64,000 nt of DNA, from contig NC_039510.1 of NCBI RefSeq assembly GCF_003672135.1, positions 5,332,001 through 5,396,000 of the forward strand, read 5' to 3'. Position numbers and translations under genes: made by a program. Within the stretch, counting starts at the first letter, position 1. Each line of letters opens with the position of its first letter. Shown in pieces: positions 12,017-21,882 of this stretch. The stretch comes from Ooceraea biroi (taxonomy: Eukaryota > Arthropoda > Insecta > Hymenoptera > Formicidae). The notes below the pieces were generated by a model. The model searched no databases. It saw only the letters and a program-made list of their open reading frames with translations, and was not told where the DNA came from.

Positions 12017-12955
12017 TTATGGCCACGTAGTAGTTTCTCCGCAGGAAGCCTCGTCCTCCGGGGTCAAAGGACAAAACTCTTCCGCAGTGACCCTAGCCAA
12101 GTCGCCGATGTCCGCCTTGGGCTTGAACGGCAATTCCGATACCAGAATCCCTTCCTTGAAGACTCCCTGACCCTCCCCATCCTCTTCTTCCTCCTCGAAC
12201 TCCGAAAAGTCATCATCGCTGGTCCTCGCACCGGCGAAATCCGCGTCTGTCAGGACAATCGTGTTCACTCTTCGTTTCCGCGACGGTTGTCGTGACATTC
12301 CGCTCGGGATCCCCTTCCTTCCGCCGCCAGGGAATCCCCCCTCGCGTCGTCGTCGCGGGGACGATGCGGAGGACGTGAGGACGACCTCGCTCCTTCCCTC
12401 GATCGCCTCCTGTTCACGGTCGGCGTCCTGATTGATGGTACTCGGTCGCCGTCCTTCGCCGTGCGTGCTGCTACTCGGCGGCTTCCTACTTTCCAGCGCC
12501 GCGTTCTCCGGGAATGCATTTTTATCCGCGCGAACGGCGGCAGCGGCAACCGCGTTCTTGCTGGTGCCACCTGTTACCTCTTCCTCCGGCTTCCTGCCAG
12601 TCGCAGAGCGACTCGGCAGCCGCCGACAAGCGTCTGTGATGTCGGCCGGGCATGACGACGCCGGCGTCGTCGTCGTCTTTGTCGTCGTGCCGGTCGTTGC
12701 CGCGTCGGGACCGTAGGTCTCCTCTACGAGGTGGCTTGAACTCGGCTCGGCCGGCAAAGCGTCCGAGATGGACCCCTTATCGACGTCCCTAGCCTTCTCG
12801 ACGTCCGCCTGCATCCGCGGATGTCGGCGATACTCGTCCTGCAAGTAAGCGCGGAACTGGTCCTTGAAATAACCGTCGATCATCCTCCATACGGTGGCGC
12901 TGTACCAACTCAGCACGCCGAGGAGGATCACCCCGCGAACGGCGAACGCCAACAT
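12017..12955 (-). CDS. Uncharacterised 312-residue signal-anchored, disordered protein
   Basis: An uninterrupted frame runs from the ATG at 12955 to a TAA at 12019-12017, with GC-rich third positions unlike the AT-rich flanks. Residues about 4-22 form a hydrophobic segment (FAVRGVILLGVLSWYSATVW) that could be a signal anchor. Residues 23-60 are charged and probably helical. The middle (about 70-230) is low-complexity and Ser/Thr/Ala/Pro/Arg-rich, including a Thr run near 90-97. Residues 227-240 are basic then hydrophobic (RKRRVNTIVLTDADF), followed by an acidic stretch (DDDFSEFEEEEEDGEG, about 247-262) and a 50-residue C-terminus with LVSELPFKPKADIGDLARVT. I recognise no family. The ordered ends and disordered centre suggest a membrane-tethered adaptor, which is inference. 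The nearest gene is the small membrane protein upstream on the same strand. Confidence 0.75.
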   Translation of the reverse strand: MLAFAVRGVILLGVLSWYSATVWRMIDGYFKDQFRAYLQDEYRRHPRMQADVEKARDVDKGSISDALPAEPSSSHLVEETYGPDAATTGTTTKTTTTPASSCPADITDACRRLPSRSATGRKPEEEVTGGTSKNAVAAAAVRADKNAFPENAALESRKPPSSSTHGEGRRPSTINQDADREQEAIEGRSEVVLTSSASSPRRRREGGFPGGGRKGIPSGMSRQPSRKRRVNTIVLTDADFAGARTSDDDFSEFEEEEEDGEGQGVFKEGILVSELPFKPKADIGDLARVTAEEFCPLTPEDEASCGETTTWP

Positions 12956-13839
12956 GACGAAGCCTCGGACTAATTGACGTCTGGTCGCGATCGATTATCG
13001 AGACGCAATTGCAACATGCAGTGTATGTTGTAATATGTTGCGGCCGATAAGTGTATCCTGCGTGTATCCGCGCGTCAAGCTAATTCCCGCCGTGATAATC
13101 CGCCAGGATCGACGCGACGCGTTGATCGTGGGATTTAATAACGCTTCCCCCAGGGACTGCGCCAGCAGGCTGTCTCGACGCTAAGCGAGAATTAAAAGGG
13201 TTTAACGATTGATCCATTCGCTGACTTTGTTGAAAGTTGTAAGTAGGAAGATTTGCTTCTTCGGAGATGGAGAAGTTTCGGCAAGAAAAATACAGGGAGG
13301 AACTTTATCTTATGCCAACATCATGGTCGCCAGCATCTGACTTTCAAATACCGCGCGAAAAAAAGTTCTGTCGGGCGTATGTCCGCCGCTTTCTCTCTCT
13401 TTCTTCCTCTTTCTCTGGTATCCACAAGAATATTAAATCTCGTGAAAGCTGACGATTATTCCTCGCTTGCCGTTCCTCGGCATTGATCTCCCGCCAATCT
13501 TAAAGTCGAACGGAATAATTCCTCGCGTCCTACTTTTACAATCAACGTAATAGGCAACACAATCAGGAATGATGCTAGTAAAATATCTGCTTGCAATCTG
13601 CTATTAGTTCGATACCTATTTGGTAAACATTGATGTTTACCGAATATGATGTTAACAGCTTTGTTTGAAGTTAACAATGCAAAGAGAACGAAGCTGACGT
13701 TATAAACGCGCTAATTACAATCGTAATAATTAAATCTATTTTAAAGAAATAATGTTAAATCATATAAAATGTATGTTTACGTCTAATTAAATATGCGACA
13801 CTAAATACATAACTACCCCTAAACAATCTTCAGAATGAT
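12956..13839. other. Spacer between two minus-strand membrane-protein genes
   Basis: The first 250 bases are GC-rich and probably carry the leader and promoter of the 312-residue gene. 13500-13839 is AT-rich and suits the 3' UTR of the small upstream gene. No convincing polyadenylation hexamer was picked out. Short ORFs at 13250-13490 show no coding signature. Confidence 0.5.
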
Positions 13840-14103
13840 TCAATCCTCTTCACCCACGAGATAATCTTTGAGGATGTAGAAGGATTCTCTCATATTCGGC
13901 CAAGCCATGGTCACGAAAACTAAGATCGAGTTCGCGATCACGAAGAGCCGCATCATCTCGACACCGGTGCTGGACCGCAGCCAGTTCCCGAAGTCCTGAT
14001 TCTCATCATCGCTCATATCGCCGGAATCCAACTTCTCGGTTTCATTCTGGCGACTCTTACCACCCTTGTTCTCGCTGCCTCCGCGTTTCTTCATGATGAC
14101 CAT
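13840..14103 (-). CDS. Uncharacterised 87-residue single-pass membrane protein
   Basis: The frame runs from the ATG at 14103 (alternative ATG at 14094) to a TGA at 13842-13840. A plausible acceptor (tacttgcag) sits at 14115, so this is probably the last exon and an upstream leader exon was not located. Residues 1-40 are charged and hydrophilic (Lys/Arg/Gly, then Asp/Glu). Residues about 38-50 read QDFGNWLRSSTGVEMM, and a clear membrane helix follows (MRLFVIANSILVFVTMAW, about 50-68) with a short tail ending VGEED. The charge pattern, one helix and short tail fit a conserved arthropod microprotein, but I cannot name it. A seven-codon ORF (MIAAWSS) starts at 14114 ahead of the main start. Confidence 0.65.
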   Translation of the reverse strand: MVIMKKRGGSENKGGKSRQNETEKLDSGDMSDDENQDFGNWLRSSTGVEMMRLFVIANSILVFVTMAWPNMRESFYILKDYLVGEED

Positions 14104-14424
14104 GCAGCGATCATCTGCAAGTATTGATTCTGATGCTGAACAGCGTGGAGGTACGCGCTTTTCAGAAATAAAGATCATCTTTCACATTTAAATGCCGATT
14201 TCTCTTTGTCAGATTTTTAGATTCATCGGGTGATTTCGAATAATTTTTCAACTGAAGTTATTTACTTGTACAATGCTATATTATATGACTCATTAAAGAG
14301 CGCTGCTATTCAACGCTATTTATCACAAGACGAGTCAAAAGAGTTGCGGATACTTGCAACCGTGCAATATTCGCTCGCATCAATCATCACGCGTGCAAAC
14401 TCGGAGCTAATCTACCCGATCTGT
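14104..14424. other. Upstream flank of the 87-residue gene
   Basis: AT-rich DNA holding the putative acceptor at 14115 and a pyrimidine-containing upstream segment. No exon was recognised. Confidence 0.4.
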
Positions 14425-14426
14425 TA

Positions 14427-15507
14427 GTCCAGTCATTTGGTAGTTTTACTTGGAAAGTTTTCCGGGAGTTTTGATATTTGGCATTTTTATAGATTTCGAG
14501 GTGCTCTTTTCGAATTTTCACTTTGCGACCTCGTATCTTTGCCGCTTGCGCCGTCATATTGGAAAAATGGCGCCCAAAAACGGTTTGTCGACAATATCTC
14601 CTTTCCGGCTCATTTTACGATGAAAATAGTTATGTAAGAAATTAAACTAGAGGAATTTTCCTATAATTTATGTCTGTATCATATATTTGTAAAATAAATA
14701 GTTTCGGCGTACGAACGTCGCAAAGTTTACTTCAACACGTGTATTGGCGGAAAATACTCATTTCCACGCCATGAGGTAGAGTATATAGTGCGTTTTTTTC
14801 CTTACCTGTGGTATCTCCAGTAGGCCTAATCCACATACCTCACTTCCTATTAACAGATTTTCACAAATAAAACAATTACTTTGCTTAGAAGCCATGACTA
14901 AGTGTGCCACAGTACTGCGATTCTGCAACTCGTTATGTAGTATCGTCTTTTACCATATAGAAAAACTGCGCAACGATAACAAAATAATAACGATACTGCA
15001 TATATAACGAGTTCGAATCGCACCACAGGACGGCGCATTTTGTCTTATGTCGGTACCGAAGATATCTATCGCTTGCGTGGATCCCAAACACAATAACACT
15101 AACATTATATAACATATAGCATATAACATAACTTATTAATACATGTACCATATAATGCGTAGTATAATATTTTTCACTAATGTACGTGTTGAAGTAAACT
15201 TTGCGACGTTCGTACGCCGAAACTATTTATTTTACAAAAAAATGACACAGACATAAATTATAGAAAAATTCCTCTAGTTTAATTTCTTACATAACTATTT
15301 TCATCGTAAAATGAGCCGGAAAGGACATATTGTCGAAAACCCGTTTTTGGGCGCCATTTTTCCAATATGGCGGCGCAAGCGGCAAAGATACGAGGTCGCA
15401 AAGTGAAAATTCGAAAAGAGTACCTCGAAATCTATAAAAATGCCAAATATCAAAACTCCTGGAAAACTTTCCAGGTAACCCCCTTTTTTAGCACCAAATG
15501 ACTGTAC
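14427..15507. mobile_element. Fold-back (long inverted repeat) element with TA target site
   Basis: Arms of about 315-325 bp (14427-14741 and 15183-15507) are near-perfect reverse complements; for example the gcgtacgaacgtcgcaaag segment recurs inverted, as does the ggcgccatttttcc area. The termini are GTCCAGTCATTTGG on the left and its one-mismatch complement on the right, each abutting TA (14425-14426 and 15508-15509). The 440-bp AT-rich centre has no transposase frame. This fits a non-autonomous Tc1/mariner-type MITE or fold-back element. ORFs inside are repeat shadows. Confidence 0.85.
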
Positions 15508-15509
15508 TA

Positions 15510-18500
15510 CGTGGGCACGAAGCAACTTTGAACAATCATTCGTTTTTATCTCGCGCACTCCCGATCGAGAACGCACAAGAAAACGTAAGCACGAAGACGA
15601 GCGTAGATCAAAGTTCGCCGTATCGTACCGAGTAAATTGCGAGGACGAGTAGCAGAAACGTTATCGACGGAGAACAGTCTTCATCAGACCTCACCGTTTC
15701 TCTGTACAATACTCCATTTCCCTCCTTTCCCGCCCTCTCCCGTGCTGATCTCCACTCCGTTTCTCCAATGACGGGTTAGTTACCAAAATTTTGCCCCATT
15801 ATTTGCAGTTCAACGATGAATAATAGGGATACGATGTCCCGCGAACGGTGGAAACAGAAGCCTCCTAGTTGGAGAGTATTAACGCCGACGATTGAATTTG
15901 ATGGGGAACCTTCTGCGCGCCTTATCGAGGCCTTCATAACTGGCGAAGGTACTACTCCGATAGCAACCAAGCGAATCGATAAATGAGTGATTTGATTTGC
16001 TTCGGTTCTCTCGAACGCCTCGACATCGCGTGCTTCTTCATGGGACGACATGAAGAGCCGAATAAACGTCAAATAAATTTCGCGCGTAGTCGCACGAAAT
16101 CACCGCAGGGAACATAATTATGGATGGCATCAAAGCCACGAGACTGGAATTATTGAAATGAATTTGCAACGATTGGAGTAATTACAGTCGAATGTTGCGG
16201 CACGATCCGACTATGGTCGAGCAGATCTTTTATGGAAACGAAAGACGGATGTCTTACGTGAACAGAAGACGTGTTGGCAACATAATGAACGAAAATCGAC
16301 TTCTTGGTCCATCAGGTATCGACCGTTGCTCCGATAGTTGCATAATTGCTCGTCCCATAATTAAACGGGTTCAGTGTGTTGCGTCACGAGCGGAAAGTTG
16401 GTCACTGCGAGGTAACAGTACAACGCTGTCCGATGCTCCACTTCCGAAGTCGTCCGTCGAACACCCAGTTAGAAAAGTTGCCTCGGTCATTATTCCTATT
16501 CGAGCGCGCGTCGGTCGGCCTCGTCCGTTATCGAAAACGATGCGCACATAAATGAAACCGAGCTGATACGATGATAGCACGTCGGTAACGGTATCAAAAG
16601 AGACGAAACAAAATTCTTCCGATTCCTGTCCAGATTCGAATCGAATCTTTAGACTGCTCTATACATTAAAAAATTGATACGCAATTATTATAATAATTAA
16701 TTTTAAAATTTATCTTTTCATGTATAATTGCAAATCGAAATTTATTAAGAGAAGTCTTTCTTATTCCTTTTTATTTTTTTATTCGCACAATGGTGCGCGA
16801 TATAAAACAAGGCACGCGAATTCAAACGCGAGCAAAGTGCAATTGCAATGGTGCGGCAGTTACCAGCAAAAGACGGTGTGGAGTTAGGCGCGATTATTTC
16901 TATGGTGAACGATGTGTCAGACGAGTCCTCGTTCTCTCGTGTATCCCTTTGTCGTAAGTCGAATCGTTCTATTGTACTGGTGGCTGTGAAAGTTTAATCT
17001 CCCTACATTCCGTCGCTTTCACGCACCACACGTAAACCGCGGTTGGTGAACTTCAACAACTGTCGTCGATATTACACATCTCGTCCCAAAACGTCGTCAA
17101 ATATTTAGCCGGTTATAATTGGAGAGGCGAATTTACGAGGACCGTGCTACTTGACTTCATCGCCTTTGAAGACGACAGTAAGGCAATGTGCGACAGCAAT
17201 GTGCGATCGTTTACGTTCATCCATGAAGAAATTTCACTGAGCATCATCTCTCGATTACCAACGTAAAATGCCTCAGGAAGCATCTGACAGCTTTAACTAA
17301 AACATTTTTTTTATTCGATTGGTCCAATTTTTAAATGTCCAAAGGCTGGTAAAATGAAATGCAAAGGAAAATTATTTTACTTGTAGATCGGATAAGTGTC
17401 AAATTTTCCGAGGACAAGTCTCTCATGTCTCTCGTCGACTCTTGCATTTCTCGATTTTTTAATTAATGTAACATTTTCGACAGTCATTTCGAGACTCACC
17501 TCGCTCTCCCTCTCTCTTTCCGAGTCTTTCTCTCGATCTTCAGAATCGCGAACGTTGTGCGAATCTCTCGTACACGAGTCACCGTCGATCCCGAGCAGCT
17601 CGCGTTCTTTTACAGCTTTTTACGGAACGTGAAATCCCTGGCGACGTGACGCACGCAACGACTGCCATCAACGGTTTGCCGCTTTTCGCTTCTGCCTCGC
17701 CGCGGGGCATGGCGATGTAAGGTTTCTCGGCTTGGTAAGCTCATTACAAGATTTCGCAGCAGCGTCGAGGGTTCTCCAAAGCTCGCGTGGTGCGTGACAG
17801 CACGCTCCAAAATGTCTGGTAAATTCAATACGTGGCGCAACACTGCGTTCGCCTTGCACTGCAACCTCACGTGCGATGTCGTGCAATCTCGCGAATAGAC
17901 TTTGATTATGTCAAGTCTACTACGTTCTGTTGCGACGACTATTCGCAAATTACATCAAGTACCGTTAATCGAGTTTCTGTGGCTTTCACGCTGAAATCGT
18001 TAGGAATCTAAATCTTACTTGTTCCTTAATTTATTTAAAAATATAGCAATATTCAAACGTGACGTGAGCAAGATGCATATTTTGAGACGAAGAGGGAGAA
18101 GTGAAATGGCAGATAGAGTGTAATTATTATTAGATTTGTATGAGAATTATGGTACAAATAAAGAAATTGAAAAGTAATGTGATTCTGCAAATAATGCTTT
18201 TTGTCGGAATTTTTGTGATTTATGTTTCTGTATTGATCGTTCTTAATAAATATTTGATATAATTGATTATGTATCTTCTTTCTGATATTATTTTATGTTT
18301 ATGTGGATTAATAATCCAATTTTTTTATCTGAACAATCATTTGACGATCAAGTGCCGGTAATTGCTATGTGCGGTTTAATAAATCACTAGCAAATGGAAG
18401 TGAAATCTGACCTTGTCATCTTCCGATCGATTAGATCGCAACGTTTCCCGTGTTTCACGACAATCAATAATGTGAACTGTCCAAAATCACGAACAGAACC

Positions 18501-21075
18501 ACGCGGTTCCCATTTAGAGGGGACGTGCATGAATAGCGGAAAGTTGAATACAATGCGAGAAAACGTTCGCATCATCGACTTTCTTCTGCGATGATAGAGA
18601 GTTATCCAGATAACGGCACAAATATAATTTCCTGCCGAAGAAACATCGGAAGAAGAGATTTTTCTCGAGATGTGCTTCGGGGCGTGTTACCGAGACGAAC
18701 GTTTATGCAAAAATAAAGGGGAACACAAAGGAAAACGCTTATTTTCTGTCTTATTTTATTTCCTTTGGTTATTATTTTGATTTCTGATAACTGTACACAT
18801 CTTCTTATTATATGTACCAAAGAGAAATTTTCCTGTAAAATAAATAAACAAATAAATCGTCGAATCACGAATCGCGATTCACGGACGAGAATTGTTTCTG
18901 CGAATTAAAGCTAGCTGCAGAATGAAATGCGAACGAAACGGATTCGTCGAATCTCCGCGACCGGAATAAGAACTACTCGTGCTGTCTCTCCATCAAAGCC
19001 TCCAGGGAACTGCTTATTCTTGGCTGGAGAGATTGACTCGTAACACGGTTATCCGGTACTTCGTTTCCCCGATAATGCCAAAGGATCATAGATGCATTTC
19101 CCACTGACAGTAGCGGACGATACGGCATGCTCGATGCAATTTTCCCCGAAAGTATTACCCGACGTCGTCACAGAACACCGATATCCAATAGCCAAAGTTT
19201 CAAAGCGATATGTCTCTCTCTTTCTTTGTTGGCTCGTTATTAAGATTAAGAATGTTGCACGTGTACGTTATCGAACATATGCTAAACGAATTCCTGCAGA
19301 ATATAGTAGATTTTAATAAAAGTGAGAGGAAAAAAATGCAAAAGCGAAAGAAGGAAAATTTCGTAATTATCGGCATCGTGTTTGGTAATTCTCCCCGTGC
19401 ACGTGGCTACCAGATTCCATCGGCAATTCCGTTTCAGCTAAAAGCGTCAATTGCCGTAGCACGCGCGTTAATGCCGTGTCGTTCCACCGCGTTCGTATCG
19501 CTCGCTCGCTTGCCGCTAATCGCTCGCACGAGCCGGGAAATATTCTCTACTTCGCGCGATCAACGATGAAATTGCGTTCGAGCCACACGCAATTACGTGG
19601 TCGTGAAATACAATACACTCATAAGGACCGTTAAATCGCGCTTTTACTCGCGTAAAAGTATGGCCGTAGCGGTTGTACGTTTTAACCAAATTGCACCACG
19701 CGAGTCGCGCGAACTATGGAGCGCGACAGGCTGCTCTTTTCAAGCGGAGGATCCGCGCGGATTTGCCGTCACTCGCGATGTACAAACTTTTTGGCAGCTC
19801 TCAAAACGCTCACCAATTTCGCTGGAAATTCCCCACGTTTAATTATTGACATACCGGTTTTAACGCTCGATCCTGCGCTCGTGATTCGCGCGTCTAAAAA
19901 AGCGCACGACGAATTATTCAATTTGCAAAACTGATGCCCAATTAGCGCGAAAATCCGCTGCCAACGAAGACGCGTGGAGATAATTTCGTCCGTCATTAAT
20001 CGTTTTCATAACTTTTATTGCTGCGTGAATGTTTTGTCCTGCTCGTCTAGAATATCTCGTATTTTTGTTGTATCTTGATAGATCTTTATGCAAAGAAAAA
20101 TTCGAAATACTTCGGGAAATGCACAGAGAATAAATCTAAAAGCAACTTTGATTTTGAATACGGCAATTCAATTAAATCAAGAATAATGGAAATGTAAGTA
20201 AAGTGTAAAAAGAAACGAAGAAGAAGAAGAAAAAGAAGGTGAAAGCGCAATTAGAACGAAATCAGAGGTCGAGCAGAAGAAGAGCCCAGGAGGGGTTTAT
20301 GGCAGTTTTCATTATAGTCCTAAAAGCGTTGTTTCCCTTCCTATTCACTCAGGGCATCGCCGGAAGCCTCGTTAAAATTCCTCATAATTACATTTCGTCA
20401 TCGGCGCAAACTTTATCACTGCTCCCTTAAAGATCCCTGCGTCAATGTAAGTGTTTAAACGCTCTCGATAGTCACGCGAAAGTCCCTCTTCATCTTGATC
20501 GATATTAAAGGGGGTAGAGCAATAACGCTCCCGGCGAACGTGTATGATCTGCCGAGCAAAATGAGCAACTATTTGCTAGTATCGGATGTAGCAGGTGCGC
20601 GATATCTATCTTACGGTATTATTACTTATCGCGGTCTGATTTACAGCGAAAAATAGCATGTAGTTATAAATATCGCCACTAACGTATTACTTCCGACACA
20701 CTCTCAAACTGAACCAGATTTGAAAGGAACATGTTAGGATTAGACAAAGACAACAACCCTCCTCTGTATTGCGAATCGTAAACCGTGAACTACATAACGT
20801 GGTTTTTACAGACGCAAACTAAAAGGCAAAGTTGCATTAATTGCAAAGTTGATTCGGCGGAAAATCCAGCACAATGTTTTCCGCGTGCAATTTTACCTGC
20901 TTCTTAATCCTTTTGCTTGCGAGATTTTGCACATCAGAAAATAAAATGAAATAATAAATCTCGCTATATTTGTACTTCGGATTATAATTTCGACGTGTAT
21001 TCGAAAGATGTTTGTACTGACCTAAGATTTACCTAAAAGTAAACACAGACATTACAATGAGAGAATACTCTCATA
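15510..21075. other. Non-coding stretch
   Basis: No exon is supported. CpG-rich blocks at about 15.5-16.5 kb, 17.4-17.9 kb and 19.4-20.0 kb alternate with AT-rich DNA. The 119-codon frame at 16192-16551 has mixed composition and no recognisable motif. A purine run (gaagaagaagaagaaaaagaagg) lies at about 20215-20238. Confidence 0.5.
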
Positions 21076-21077
21076 TA

Positions 21078-21880
21078 CAGGGTGGCCCACATAACTCTTA
21101 ACAGCTGAATATTTCGGAAACTATTTGTCAAATCAAAAGTTGTTCATAAGAAAGTTTTATGTATTCGAGGGGCCTTTCTAACTACATAAATATGAAGTTA
21201 CCCCCTTTAAGCCCCTGCCCCCCTTTAAGCCCCTGCCCACATTTTGCAAACATCACCAAACAGTTGTTATACGAAAAATTTGAAGACAAGTGGATAGGTC
21301 GTGGTGGACCTGTTCAATGGCCTCCTCGATCTCCCGATCTAACACCATTAGACTTCTTTTTGTGGGGATATGTGAAGGAGAAAGTTATGTTTGAACCGCC
21401 AACGACGAAAGAGAATATGAAGCAAAGGATACGCGACGCTTGCGCTTCAGTGACTTCCGAAATGTTAAAAAATGTTAGGAGTAATTTGTTGCTTCGAATA
21501 AATACATGTTTACAAGTCCATGGCGGACATTTTGAACATTTAATAAATTGAATAAATAAACAAACAGTGTGTTGTGATTTTGATTTCGTGTAGCTTCGAA
21601 ACTTTACACCGCCATATCTTTTAACAGAAACATCTGACAAAAAAATGTTTTTAACAAAATTTACTTTTTTTTACCCGTAGAACCCAACCATCTAACATTT
21701 TATAGGGGGTCCCGTTTGAAATTGTGAAGTTACCCCCTGCCCCCCTTAAAGGGGGTAACTTCATATTTATGTAGTTAGAAAGGCCCCTCGAATACATAAA
21801 ACTTTCTCATAAACAACTTTTTGATTTGACAAATAGTTTCCGAAATATTCAGCTGTTAAGAGTTATGTGGGGCCACTCTG
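21078..21880 (+). mobile_element. Deleted Tc1/mariner-superfamily transposon with ~133-bp TIRs
   Basis: The left end CAGGGTGGCCCACATAACTC and right end (complement CAGAGTGGCCCCACATAACTC, one base longer and with a mismatch) are the tips of long inverted repeats, 21078-21210 and 21746-21880, flanked by TA on both sides. The element is only 803 bp, so most of the transposase is gone. A ccccctttaagcccctg unit is duplicated at the inner edge of the left arm. Confidence 0.85.
21159..21551 (+). pseudogene. Transposase C-terminal remnant (DDE, IS630-Tc1-mariner superfamily)
   Basis: The frame begins inside the left TIR. From about residue 30 it is recognisable transposase: WPPRSPDLTPLDFFLWG carries the last catalytic acidic residue of the DDE/D triad, followed by a helical tail ending HGGHFEHLIN and a stop. 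The N-terminal DNA-binding half and the first two catalytic acids are missing, so it cannot be active; it was probably made by internal deletion of a full-length copy. Confidence 0.8.
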
Positions 21881-21882
21881 TA

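Noticed and set aside
12432..12716. Plus-strand frame rich in Val/Ala
   Set aside because: It is the antisense shadow of the Thr/Ser-rich part of the 312-residue gene.
15301..15576. 91-codon minus-strand frame
   Set aside because: It lies in the right arm of the fold-back element and mirrors the frame at 14437-14637 in the left arm.
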